From Echinicola vietnamensis DSM 17526 (lineage in GTDB: Bacteria > Bacteroidota > Bacteroidia > Cytophagales > Cyclobacteriaceae), in assembly GCF_000325705.1 (NCBI RefSeq), contig NC_019904.1:5191501-5255500 (forward strand): a stretch of DNA of 64,000 nt. The letters are read 5' to 3'. Made by a program: the position numbers and the translations under genes. Under the pieces are notes generated by a model, which did no database searches, was not told where the DNA came from, and saw only the letters and a program-made list of their open reading frames with translations. Of the stretch, positions 1-9,183 are shown one piece after another (position 1 is the first letter of the stretch; each line of letters opens with the position of its first letter).

Positions 1-461
1 ATGGCTGCACCGGAATTGCCAAACGATATGTCCTTTATGCCTATTTGAAGTGTTTTCTTTAAGGACGCGCTTTTCTTGGGCTGGATGCCCACCACCAATT
101 TATGGTCACCGGGAGATAAGGGCCTGTCCATGTTAACCACCGCTTTTTCACCGACCCTTACCAATGCCGCTATGGGTTCTTTATTCCCTCCTGTTCCCTT
201 TTCCAATTCATAGACAGTCAGTGCCTCCAGTTCTTCAGCCCCATCCGTGGCCAATGATATTTGTTCCAAAACATCCCCTTCCTTTAGGGTAAATTCCATT
301 GAAAGTACATCATTGTTTTGCCCCTTGATAACCGGGACGGTGTGTTGGTTTACGGTTACCTGAACCACGTCTGCTGCTCCTGTAGGCCGGGAAGTACAGT
401 TGACCATCATGATCAATAGGCTTCCCATGAGAAATGTCTGAATTTTGCTGAATGTTATCAT
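1..461 (-). CDS. Putative sialidase lipoprotein, N-terminal part (cut by window edge)
   Basis: The frame is open from the ATG at 461 to the window edge, so at least 153 codons are present and the stop lies outside. The product starts with a lipoprotein signal (MITFSKIQTFLMGSLLIMMV, then NCTS), with Cys22 as the likely lipidated residue. The visible ~120 residues after it look like a beta-sandwich (alternating hydrophobic strands, for example TLKEGDVLEQISLATDGAEE), as found in front of BNR-repeat exo-sialidases (BNR_assoc_N type). The catalytic propeller itself is not visible. The gene follows the mutarotase-symporter gene with a gap of 18 bp, so it is probably the next cistron of the sialic-acid operon. 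The sialidase call leans on this context. Another secreted glycosidase with the same leading domain is possible. Confidence 0.6.
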   Translation of the reverse strand, partial: MITFSKIQTFLMGSLLIMMVNCTSRPTGAADVVQVTVNQHTVPVIKGQNNDVLSMEFTLKEGDVLEQISLATDGAEELEALTVYELEKGTGGNKEPIAALVRVGEKAVVNMDRPLSPGDHKLVVGIQPKKSASLKKTLQIGIKDISFGNSGAA

Positions 462-479
462 CTCCAATATTTTTCTTGA

Positions 480-3191
480 TTAGGCATTTTCCAATTTATT
501 ATTCTCTTGTTTTTCTACTTTATTGCCCAAGGAATGGACCGTTAGGCCACTGACATCCAATTTATCGGTAAAGAAGAAACTGCATAAATATGTCATCCCC
601 ATGGCGCTTAACAACCCCGTCAGGGCATATAGGTGAATACTCAATTCCGAACCATACTTTACGGCCACCTGCACCACTGCACTGCACAATAGCCCTAGCA
701 ATGCTCCCTTACCATTGACCTTTTTGGAAAGCATGCCGATCAGAAAGATCCCTCCCAAACCTCCCGCAAAAAGGCCTATGATCATGTTGAACTGATCCCA
801 GAGTGAAGGCAGTCCCAAACGTGCCATTACCAAGGCAAAACCTGTCCCAAAAGCCCCGACAATTACCGTTATCAAACGGGCAAATCCCAGGGTATTTTTC
901 CCTGTGGTATCCTTTGGAAACCAGTTGCGATAGAAATCAGTGGTCACCACGGTGGCCACCGAATTCATGCTGCTGTCCAGGCTGGACATCGCTGCGGCAA
1001 AAACTGCGGCTATCAACAGCCCGGAAACCCCGGTCGGCAGTTGGGTTACAATAAAAAAGGGAAATATACTGTCTGTATTTTGGACTGCAGGGCTAAGCTC
1101 TGCGGGGTGCAATTTATAAAACAGGTAAAGTGCCGTCCCCATGCTAAAGAAGATCAGTGCGGAAGGCAGTGCCATCAGTGCCCCGGTGACAATCCCATTT
1201 GCTGCAGACCGCTCATCTTTGGTGGTCAGGTACCGTTGAACCACCGTTTGGTCACTGCCATATTGTACGATATTGGCGGCTATTCCCCCTACGAGTACTA
1301 CCCAAAAACTGGTACCGGTAAAATCCATTCGCATGTCAAAAATCTTTCCTTTTTGGTTATCCCTGACCATGGCCATTAATTCGGCCGGGCCTTCATGGAT
1401 TTCATAAAAAACAAATCCCAAACATATCAATGCACCTCCGAGCAGTACAACCACCTGTATGACATCTGTCCAGATCACTGCTTCAATACCTCCTAAAACA
1501 GTGTATAAAATACTCAAAAGCCCCATGATCAGAATACATATGGATACATCTATTCCCGTCACCACGGTCAGGGCCAGGGAAGGAAGCAACAATACGATCC
1601 CAAGCCTTCCCAACTGAAGTCCCACATAGATCAGGCTGCCAATGAGCCTTACCGACCGGTTATACCTCAGTTCCAAATATTCATAGGCGGTGGTGATATT
1701 CAATCTTCTAAAGAACGGGAGGAATATACATATGATTACCGGTGCTACAATGATAATGGTCATCAATAAAAAAAACAGCGTCCAATCCGTGGCAAATGTC
1801 TTGGCCGGGATGGCCATAAAGGTAATCGCGCTGAGCTGGGTACCGAAAATACTGATTCCTGCTGCCCACCATGGGACCCTTCCCCCTGCCTTAAAAAAGT
1901 CCTCTGTGGAATGTTGCTTACTGGAAATCAAGATCCCCATCAATACGAGAGATCCCAGATAAAGACCTAAAATGGTATAGTTTACCCAACCGAAGGCCCC
2001 CTCCTTTCTGAACCCGACCGAGTGGATGGAGGCGGTCCGCACCCCAGGAGAAACCTCCCCTGACGGCAGTACCATCTTCCCGTCCCACGAAACGGCCGTG
2101 GTGGTCACAGGCGTCATGAATGGAAGTTTGCCCATGGTGTGCCAACTGTCCGTTATGGTATGATAAACCAGGATATCCCTGTTGAAGCCGGGATGGTTTT
2201 CCATCAGGTTATTCCGGTCCAGCATAAGTTGCCTATATTCCACTGAATCTTCTGGGTCAGAAAGTGCTTCCGCATATCGCTCCAGTTCGTTGAAAACATC
2301 CCCTCTCACGCCCCCATAAAACAGGATTTGACCTGCTCCCTGGGGGCCAGTTGCCCCGGCCGATAAGGTAAGGGGCTTCCCTTCCTCATTTTGTATTTCA
2401 CTCAGTCGCTTCCAAACTTCCTTTTGGGGGTCATAACAATAGGCATCTGTGTACAGCTCACTTACGTCATTTTGCTGCTTTCGCCTTCCTCCAAACAAAT
2501 AAAAACAATCGTTCACCCCATTGCTCTGGACAGCGGACATGGCATGAGAACGCGGCTTACCGGGCCACGGGGACAATCTCTCCCACTGCAATTTATCTCG
2601 ACCAAGATCCATTCGAAAAAAAGCATCCGTGACCTCTTCTCCTTCTCCGCCTGCCAGGTAAACGTTGGTCCCTATTAGGCCACCCGTGGAGTTGCTGAGC
2701 GCCAAGGGCAAATCGGGCAGGTATTGTAGCTCCACCTGCCGTAAGGCTGGATTCCACTTCAGTAGAAATGCTTTGTTGAACGTTTGGCCTTGGTCATTGC
2801 CACCAACGCACAAAACACCATTGGGTGTCGAGATGCTGGTACCATAGGCAACTGGAAAGGGCAATTTCAGTTCCAGTCCTGCTACCCATTGATATCCATG
2901 GGATGATTTCTCCAAAACGTAGATGTGTTGGGAGAAGTGTTTTTTCCCTCCATTCCACGGCGCTTCCTCCGGGAAATTGGCGCCACCTGCCAATATCAAC
3001 ACATCCTGGTGAACACCAGCAAACATTCCCGCATACCCATGGGACGCACTGTCACCTGCATTTGCCGGCAAGTCAGGTAAATCCTGAAAGGTAAAACTCC
3101 CGAGATAATTATCGAAAAGCCCTTGCCCACAGACGACTTTTCCGAAGCTTGTGAAAAATAAGATACAGGTAATATAGATTATAGCTCTCAT
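480..3191 (-). CDS. Sialic-acid mutarotase (Kelch propeller) fused to a sodium:solute symporter
   Basis: The 903-residue protein has two complete modules. A signal peptide (about 1-22) is followed by a Kelch beta-propeller (about 35-395) of the cyclically permuted YjhT/NanM mutarotase family, with blades such as HGYAGMFAGVHQDVLILAGG, FYLFGGRRKQQND and ILFYGGVRGD. From about residue 405 to 885 a multi-spanning SSS-family sodium symporter follows, beginning NYTILGLYLGSLVLMGILIS and containing GGRVPWWAAGISIFGTQLSA. NanM-type enzymes interconvert sialic-acid anomers in the periplasm, and SSS proteins include sialic-acid transporters. In SSS proteins the N-terminus normally faces the periplasm, so an exported propeller on that end fits topologically. 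It lies 37 bp downstream of the lyase gene in the same direction. The C-terminal tail after about residue 885 is short and charged (VEKQENNKLENA). Confidence 0.87.
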   Translation of the reverse strand: MRAIIYITCILFFTSFGKVVCGQGLFDNYLGSFTFQDLPDLPANAGDSASHGYAGMFAGVHQDVLILAGGANFPEEAPWNGGKKHFSQHIYVLEKSSHGYQWVAGLELKLPFPVAYGTSISTPNGVLCVGGNDQGQTFNKAFLLKWNPALRQVELQYLPDLPLALSNSTGGLIGTNVYLAGGEGEEVTDAFFRMDLGRDKLQWERLSPWPGKPRSHAMSAVQSNGVNDCFYLFGGRRKQQNDVSELYTDAYCYDPQKEVWKRLSEIQNEEGKPLTLSAGATGPQGAGQILFYGGVRGDVFNELERYAEALSDPEDSVEYRQLMLDRNNLMENHPGFNRDILVYHTITDSWHTMGKLPFMTPVTTTAVSWDGKMVLPSGEVSPGVRTASIHSVGFRKEGAFGWVNYTILGLYLGSLVLMGILISSKQHSTEDFFKAGGRVPWWAAGISIFGTQLSAITFMAIPAKTFATDWTLFFLLMTIIIVAPVIICIFLPFFRRLNITTAYEYLELRYNRSVRLIGSLIYVGLQLGRLGIVLLLPSLALTVVTGIDVSICILIMGLLSILYTVLGGIEAVIWTDVIQVVVLLGGALICLGFVFYEIHEGPAELMAMVRDNQKGKIFDMRMDFTGTSFWVVLVGGIAANIVQYGSDQTVVQRYLTTKDERSAANGIVTGALMALPSALIFFSMGTALYLFYKLHPAELSPAVQNTDSIFPFFIVTQLPTGVSGLLIAAVFAAAMSSLDSSMNSVATVVTTDFYRNWFPKDTTGKNTLGFARLITVIVGAFGTGFALVMARLGLPSLWDQFNMIIGLFAGGLGGIFLIGMLSKKVNGKGALLGLLCSAVVQVAVKYGSELSIHLYALTGLLSAMGMTYLCSFFFTDKLDVSGLTVHSLGNKVEKQENNKLENA

Positions 3192-3228
3192 GGATGATTG
3201 TTTTGTTGCAATGGGAATTATGCTTGTC

Positions 3229-4158
3229 CTATTGCTCCTGTTTTTCGTTACTACTATATTGGAAAAAACCCAGCTGGTCCAAACATTCTTTCAGTTCCTC
3301 ATAATCTCCCTTTTCCAGCTGCTTTACGGGATAGCGGAACTGGCCACAATCCAGGCCACACAATTTCATGATGGCCTTTCCGCAGGCTGCTCCACCATAA
3401 TGACCGAATAAACTGATCAGGTCAATGGACTTCTCTTGCCAATGTCTAGCCGCTTCCATATCCTGTTGCTGAAAAGCTTCCATGAGGTTCTGGTAAAGTG
3501 GTCCGGCATAATTATATGTGCTGCCGACGGCTCCTTTTGCTCCCATGGACAATCCTGCCAGCATGGTCTCGTCCCAGCCCCATAAAATATCATATTTGCC
3601 ACCTTGAAAACGCAGGCACCTGTTAAATTCCATTAAGTCATTATGTGTGTATTTGATGCCAGCAAAGTTGGGAATCCTTTCACCTACCTCTTCCAAAAAG
3701 TCCAACATGGGCAGCTCTACTTTGGAAAGTAATGGAATATGGTAAAAATAAAATGCCTGGTCCGGCGCTGCGGCGGCAATGGATTCGTAATAGTCTACCA
3801 ACTGCTTGACCGAATTTGGTCGCATGTAATAGGGAGCCGTCATGGCTATCCCATAGATCCCCAAGGCATTTGCCCGATCTGCCAGGGCGATGGCTTCTTT
3901 TTGACTGGTGCCGCCCAGCATGGCCATTACCTTAAATTCGGCAGCTGAAAAAGGTGCCCAGGCCTCCAATAGTCTGATCTTTTCGTCGTAGGTCATGGCT
4001 GCACCCTCACCGGTAGTGCCTGCAATAAATGCCCCTGCCATACCATTGGCCCTTAAGGACTGCGCCAGGACAGGGATTTTGCGCTCGTCAAGGGATCCAT
4101 CTTCGCAAAACGGCGTAAAAGTGGCCGCGATCAGGCCGTGAATTTTCTTGAATTTCAT
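3229..4158 (-). CDS. nanA: N-acetylneuraminate lyase (dihydrodipicolinate synthase superfamily)
   Basis: This cytosolic TIM-barrel class I aldolase would cleave N-acetylneuraminate to N-acetylmannosamine and pyruvate. The 309 residues are normal for the family. Seen directly: the carboxylate-binding GTTGE motif (47-51), the YFYHIP segment holding the catalytic Tyr (139), and the Schiff-base Lys169 in AGIKYTHND. DHDPS itself shares these motifs. The sialate assignment rests on position between susD and the Kelch-symporter fusion and on the YFYHIP and GTTGEG variants typical of NanA. The start at 4158 is the natural ATG, and susD ends 50 bp upstream. Confidence 0.85.
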   Translation of the reverse strand: MKFKKIHGLIAATFTPFCEDGSLDERKIPVLAQSLRANGMAGAFIAGTTGEGAAMTYDEKIRLLEAWAPFSAAEFKVMAMLGGTSQKEAIALADRANALGIYGIAMTAPYYMRPNSVKQLVDYYESIAAAAPDQAFYFYHIPLLSKVELPMLDFLEEVGERIPNFAGIKYTHNDLMEFNRCLRFQGGKYDILWGWDETMLAGLSMGAKGAVGSTYNYAGPLYQNLMEAFQQQDMEAARHWQEKSIDLISLFGHYGGAACGKAIMKLCGLDCGQFRYPVKQLEKGDYEELKECLDQLGFFQYSSNEKQEQ

Positions 4159-4208
4159 GGTTGCTATTTTATGGGCAGGAAGGCTACTGCCCTCCTGCCG
4201 CCTGATAA

Positions 4209-5702
4209 TTAATTTCCGTATCCAGGATTTTGTATGATTTTCGAATTGAGGCTAATCGTATTCAAAGAAATTGGCCACAGGGTCAGATACTGCTCATTTT
4301 CCCTGCCCTGTAGGGAGGGCACCAGTTCAAACTCCTTGTCAAAGCGTACCAGGTCCCACCATCTTTTTCCTTCATAGGCCAGCTCCAGCAGGCGTTCCTG
4401 CAATATGGCCTCATCATTTGCAACCTGCCCCAAGTCCACAAAACGGTGTGCTTCAAAATCTTGTCCATAGGCCCTTGCCCTAACCCTGTTGATCTCCTCG
4501 GAAGGGTCCATTCCCAGGGCATTTTTTGCCTCGGCAATCATCAGCAACAAATCAGCGTAGCGGTACAATACCACATCATCCAAAAACCTACGTCCAGAAG
4601 GGTCTATGTACCCCTTCAGTTTGGTTACTATATTGGCATATGGTTCCATTTGGCCTTCCTCATCGGGGACTGTTAGACTAAGGAACGTTGCATTTTTACG
4701 TTGGTCACCATTGGAAAAAGCGGAGGTCACCACCGGTGATGGTCCCCATCTATTCAGACCACCTCCCTGTCCTACTTGGGCAATTACCTCGGGGGCTGCC
4801 CCGGCTGGAATCTGATCGTCCCTGATGTACATGCCACTGTTGTAGTTAGTCCCTGATTCCAGGTCCCTAAAATGCACGGCCATCAATATTTCATTGTTCC
4901 CTTTGTTATCGTATCGGAAGATATCATCATAATTGGGAAGAAGTTCAAGTGCTGAAACGTCTGCTTCTTGAAGGGCTTCCAGTGCCGTTTGAAAATCAGT
5001 ATTACCACCGTCAAGCTGTTTGGCTGTCCACAGGTACACATCCCCCTTGAGGGCGTTTGCAGCGGGCTTGCTCCACGAAGCCTTTCCTGCGGCCAACGAG
5101 TTATCGGGATAAAGTGACAGGGCCGTATTAAGGTCCTCCTTTACTTGGGTGAATATTGCTTCCACCGAAGAACGTTCCCTAAAGGTCGTTTCGGCATCAT
5201 ATCCTTCGGTTGGGCTGATCACCAGTGGAACACCTCCCCAGGTTTTGGCCATGGTATAGTAAACAAAGGCCCGCATGGTATAGGCTTCCGCCAGCATTCT
5301 GTTTTTGTCGGCCTCATTGGTAAACCCGATTTCGGGGACATATGCTATCAAAAGGTTGGCATCGTGCACCACTGTATACATCCGCAGCCAGTCAGGACCT
5401 GCAAAATTGGGGTCGATCGTATTTTCAAAATATCTTTCCAGCCCTTCAGAAGCCTGAAGTCCATAGGTCAATGTTCCGCTGCGTCCTTCTCCCCAAATAA
5501 ACAGGTTGCTGGCGGACTGGTCCCTAAAGCGAACGTACATCCCGTTAAGTGCCCCCCTGGCGTTGTCCTCTGAGGTCCAAAACCCGGCAACAGTGATTTC
5601 ACTTGTTGGGGTGAGTTCCAAATTCCCGGTACAGGAAACCATAGGCGAAAGCATGCCCAAGCATACTGCGGCCTGCATTAGTTTGATTTTCATACTCTTC
5701 AT
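4209..5702 (-). CDS. SusD/RagB-family glycan-binding lipoprotein (sialic-acid locus)
   Basis: A 497-residue surface lipoprotein that partners the adjacent SusC-like transporter. It has a type II signal (MKSMKIKLMQAAVCLGMLSP, then MVSCTG), TPR-like helices (MLAEAYTMRAFVYYTMAKTW) and the classical C-terminal RagB/SusD stretch LLELAYEGKRWWDLVRF. A longer frame begins at 5732 but would overlap the end of susC by 14 bp and put a basic extension before the signal peptide, so I prefer the ATG at 5702. It binds the sugar at the outer face and acts as a lid on the SusC barrel. It is translated from the same transcript as susC, with 16 bp between the susC stop and this start. Confidence 0.9.
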   Translation of the reverse strand: MKSMKIKLMQAAVCLGMLSPMVSCTGNLELTPTSEITVAGFWTSEDNARGALNGMYVRFRDQSASNLFIWGEGRSGTLTYGLQASEGLERYFENTIDPNFAGPDWLRMYTVVHDANLLIAYVPEIGFTNEADKNRMLAEAYTMRAFVYYTMAKTWGGVPLVISPTEGYDAETTFRERSSVEAIFTQVKEDLNTALSLYPDNSLAAGKASWSKPAANALKGDVYLWTAKQLDGGNTDFQTALEALQEADVSALELLPNYDDIFRYDNKGNNEILMAVHFRDLESGTNYNSGMYIRDDQIPAGAAPEVIAQVGQGGGLNRWGPSPVVTSAFSNGDQRKNATFLSLTVPDEEGQMEPYANIVTKLKGYIDPSGRRFLDDVVLYRYADLLLMIAEAKNALGMDPSEEINRVRARAYGQDFEAHRFVDLGQVANDEAILQERLLELAYEGKRWWDLVRFDKEFELVPSLQGRENEQYLTLWPISLNTISLNSKIIQNPGYGN

Positions 5703-5718
5703 GATCTTTCGTTTTGGA

Positions 5719-8700
5719 TTAAAAATTGACATTTACTCCGAGCAAAAAGCTCCGGGGAATGGGATATCTTCCCGAATCAGTACCGCCTTCTTCAGGATTC
5801 AGACCGGTGTACTGTGTAAAGTAGTATAGGTTGGATCCCGTCATGTACGTCCTGACATTTCCGATTTTCAGGGCATTCACCCACTTTTTCGGTAGGGTAT
5901 AGCTCAGTGTCAGTTCCCGTATGGCCAAGTAGTCGCCCTTCTCATAATACAATGTATTTCCTCGGAATGAATTGTTTTGGGCCAACTGGTCTGCCCAATA
6001 ATACCGGGATATATCGGTCTCATCTCCCTGTTGTTGCCAGGAGGTGGTCGTTTCTTCCAAAATCCCAATATCCCCTTGGTACTGACCGTTAAACCTTGCC
6101 CTGCTTTCGTGATAAATGGTATGTCCAAGGGCAAAATCAGTACGGACAGTGAGGGAAAGTCCCTTATAGCTAAACGTGTTGGTAAATCCTCCGGTCCATT
6201 TGGGATAGATATTTCCAGCATACACCCTGTCCCTACTGTCGATAGAGTCATTTGCATCCAGATCAGCCCAATTGACATCACCTCCAAATTTGCTCTTGTC
6301 CGTTCCGGGCACCAATTCATCATAAGGTCCTTCCGCAGCCTCTTGGTCGGTTGCGTATACGCCGAGCTGTTGATAGGCAAACAAATCACCGACATGTCCA
6401 CCTTCCTGCAAGCCACCTTTCCAAGTGTATTGCCCGGTCATTTGATCATATACCAGGACACCGCCTATCCGGTTGTTCTCGTTATCGTTCTCTGGCAGCT
6501 CCACTACGGTATTAATGTTGTAGGAAGCGTTGGCAGAAACATTCCAAGCGAAATCCTGTTTTTGGATTATTGCGGCACCTATTTCCATTTCTACCCCTTC
6601 ATTCCGCAAGGAGCCCAAATTGGTCAAAATACTACTAAATCCAGTTGACTGTGGAAGCTCCAGATTGGTCAGGAGGTTATCAGTGAGCCTATTATAATAG
6701 TCGGCAATAACACTCACCCGGTCGTTGAACAACCCCAAATCCAAGCCAATATCGAAGGTTCCGGACCGTTCCCATTGAAGGTCCTGATTGGCCATCCTGT
6801 TATTTTGGATGGCGGCCTGATCATTATACCTGTTGCCAACGGAATACAGTCCCTGTGCATGAAAATCGGAGAGGTTGCCGATATTTCCGTTCACCCCATA
6901 GGAAGCCCTTACCTTGAAAGAAGACCATGTCTCGGGCATATTCGCCCAGAACGCTTCCCTATGTAAATTCCATCCTGCGGAAATTCCCGGAAAAAATCCC
7001 CAATAGTTATTTGATCCCAAATTGGAAGCACCGTCATAACGGGCGGTAAGTGACAACAGGTATTTCTTATCAAAATCATAATTCACCCTGCCAAAGTACC
7101 CGATAATGACCTGTTGGCTCAAAGAGCTGCTCACTGCGGTCGGCTCTGCTGATGCATTCAACGTTGGGATCAGGTCGGATGCGGCACCCCTACCCGATGC
7201 ACTGGCCACATAGTTTTGCCTATCATAATAGGAACCTCCCAGCTTGAACTGAAAATTATGGAATCCCAATACTTTTTGATAGCTGAACACGCCATCAAAC
7301 TGTTTCTGCCAATAGGTGGAATTGGAAGCCGAAGCATTACGGGAATCCACCAATTGTGTCGGACCATTGTAGTAGGATTTTTGAAAACTGTTTTGGGTGC
7401 TCTGCACATAATACAGTGAAGCCATCGGTTCAAAGGTGAAATCCTTGAAAATCTCCCAGTTCGCCCCGCCTGACAATGTCATCCTGTGCGTGGCATTCAA
7501 GGCATCGATCCGATCCAATTGATATAATGGATTTCCCATACTCCTGTTTTGGCCGGGCGCCAATGTTCCATCCTCATAATAGAGCTTGGCAGTTGGAGGA
7601 AGTCCCAATGCCCTTTGGAAAAGTTGGTTTTCACTGTAAACCTGACTGTTGGAGCTGGATGTAAAGTTTAGCCTTCCATATACTCCCAGTTTATCGTTCA
7701 CTTGGATATCACCGTTCATGCGAGTGGTAAAGCGCTTAAAATCCGTATTGATAGCCACCCCTTCATTGTCCAGGTACCCTACCCCAATATCATACCTTGC
7801 CTTTTCCGATCCCCCACTGACGTTTACATAATGGTTTTGGCTTACCGCTGTCCTGAAGAGGACATCCTGCCAATCCGTTTCTGCAAAGATGATGGTTTCA
7901 TCAGGGTTGGCCGGATCAGGCATGGATTGCCATCCTTCATTAAGCTTGTATTCATTTTCGGAAGTCAGGTACTGTGGGGTAAAGGCCGTGGCATTGGAAA
8001 GGTCATTCCCAATGCCAAATCCATTTGCCAGCCCCAATCTAAAAAGGTGTTCTGGATGTTTTTCAGAGGTAGCCAGGACTCCGTTTCTATTAAAATAGAT
8101 ATAATCCCTTGCGGAAGCCATATCGTATCTGTTCCACATTTGCGAAGCGCCTATGTTAAACCGGTAGGTAACGGATGTTTTGCCAACTTTCCCTGATTTG
8201 GTAGTGATGATCACCACACCGTTAGAACCTCTGGCTCCATAAATGGCCGTTGCTGCCGCATCCTTCAATACCTGCAGGGATTCGATATCATCAGGATTGA
8301 TATCGTTCATGTTGTCCCTGATCACGCCATCTATAATATACAGGGGTTCGGCGCCATTTGGGTTATTGATGGATGTTCCTCCACGTACAATGATCCTGGG
8401 GGCTGCTCCGGGCTGTCCGGTAGTAGTCTGTACCCTCACACCGGAGACCGTACCTTTCAATGCAGACGCTGCGTTGGAAAAAGGGATGTTTTCAAGGACC
8501 TTTTTGTCGAGTTTGGCTACCGATGAGGTCAATGTCTCCCGGGATTGCTCACCATATCCAATGACGACAATTTCTTCAAGTTGTTTGGAGTCGGTTTCCA
8601 TGCCGACGTTCAGGTTTGAGGCATGATCGATGGTGACTTTTTTGGTCACATAGCCTATATAGCTAAAAATCAATACATCGCCTGTGTTTGCAGTGATGGA

Positions 8701-8892
8701 GAACTTTCCATCCAAATCCGTTACGGTGCCTTGGGAGGTACCGTCTATCAAAATGTTCACGCCGGGAATCGTTTCCCCTGTGCTGTTGTCCGAGACAATG
8801 CCTGTGATGTTTTTCTCCTGGGCAACAAGCCCTTGTGAAAGAAACACCAAAAGCAATATCAGACATGTTCTAAAGTAGTTTTTCCAATACAT
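5719..8892 (-). CDS. SusC/RagA-family TonB-dependent outer-membrane transporter (sialic-acid locus)
   Basis: A 1057-residue TonB-dependent receptor. A signal peptide ending near SQGLVAQ is followed by a carboxypeptidase-like regulatory domain (ITGIVSDNSTGETIPGVNIL), a TonB-box/plug region (EEIVVIGYGEQSRETLTSSV, then the SusC signature with NPDDIESLQVLKDAAATAIY and GARGSNGVVIITTKSG), and a 22-strand-type barrel ending in an aromatic residue (LLGVNVNF). It is the first gene of the operon and is divergent from the hybrid regulator at 9184. Substrate is inferred as sialic acid or short sialoglycans, because lyase, mutarotase, symporter and putative sialidase follow on the same strand. Confidence 0.92.
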   Translation of the reverse strand: MYWKNYFRTCLILLLVFLSQGLVAQEKNITGIVSDNSTGETIPGVNILIDGTSQGTVTDLDGKFSITANTGDVLIFSYIGYVTKKVTIDHASNLNVGMETDSKQLEEIVVIGYGEQSRETLTSSVAKLDKKVLENIPFSNAASALKGTVSGVRVQTTTGQPGAAPRIIVRGGTSINNPNGAEPLYIIDGVIRDNMNDINPDDIESLQVLKDAAATAIYGARGSNGVVIITTKSGKVGKTSVTYRFNIGASQMWNRYDMASARDYIYFNRNGVLATSEKHPEHLFRLGLANGFGIGNDLSNATAFTPQYLTSENEYKLNEGWQSMPDPANPDETIIFAETDWQDVLFRTAVSQNHYVNVSGGSEKARYDIGVGYLDNEGVAINTDFKRFTTRMNGDIQVNDKLGVYGRLNFTSSSNSQVYSENQLFQRALGLPPTAKLYYEDGTLAPGQNRSMGNPLYQLDRIDALNATHRMTLSGGANWEIFKDFTFEPMASLYYVQSTQNSFQKSYYNGPTQLVDSRNASASNSTYWQKQFDGVFSYQKVLGFHNFQFKLGGSYYDRQNYVASASGRGAASDLIPTLNASAEPTAVSSSLSQQVIIGYFGRVNYDFDKKYLLSLTARYDGASNLGSNNYWGFFPGISAGWNLHREAFWANMPETWSSFKVRASYGVNGNIGNLSDFHAQGLYSVGNRYNDQAAIQNNRMANQDLQWERSGTFDIGLDLGLFNDRVSVIADYYNRLTDNLLTNLELPQSTGFSSILTNLGSLRNEGVEMEIGAAIIQKQDFAWNVSANASYNINTVVELPENDNENNRIGGVLVYDQMTGQYTWKGGLQEGGHVGDLFAYQQLGVYATDQEAAEGPYDELVPGTDKSKFGGDVNWADLDANDSIDSRDRVYAGNIYPKWTGGFTNTFSYKGLSLTVRTDFALGHTIYHESRARFNGQYQGDIGILEETTTSWQQQGDETDISRYYWADQLAQNNSFRGNTLYYEKGDYLAIRELTLSYTLPKKWVNALKIGNVRTYMTGSNLYYFTQYTGLNPEEGGTDSGRYPIPRSFLLGVNVNF

Positions 8893-9183
8893 ATCCTTTT
8901 GGGTTAAAGTGTTATGGTAAGTGTAATAAATGATGAAAGCTCTTTAAGTGGTAACTGTACAGTTGCTGATCGCTAACAATAGCTTACCTAACAAAGCTAG
9001 CAAGGGAAATTTTCAGCCATGGGTATCAATGGTCCTTAAAAAGGGGTATAAAAATCCCGTAAGGTTAAATATTGTACTAAAAATGGGGTAAAATCGTACT
9101 GGAATGAAATTTCACAGCTGGCACACCACAAAATATCCTTGAAAAAAATTAGTTTAGAAAGTTCAATAATATTACTAGATGAT
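8893..9183. promoter_or_regulatory. Divergent control region between susC and the hybrid regulator
   Basis: The 291-bp AT-rich gap separates two divergent genes, so both promoters must lie here. Two similar blocks are seen: AAAAAGGGGTATAAAAATCC from 9038 and AAAAATGGGGTAAAATCG from 9079, with their GGGGT cores 42 bp apart, about four helical turns. Hybrid two-component regulators often bind spaced direct repeats near their susC promoter, so these are candidate operator half-sites. No tested site is known, and the assignment is inference. Confidence 0.45.
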
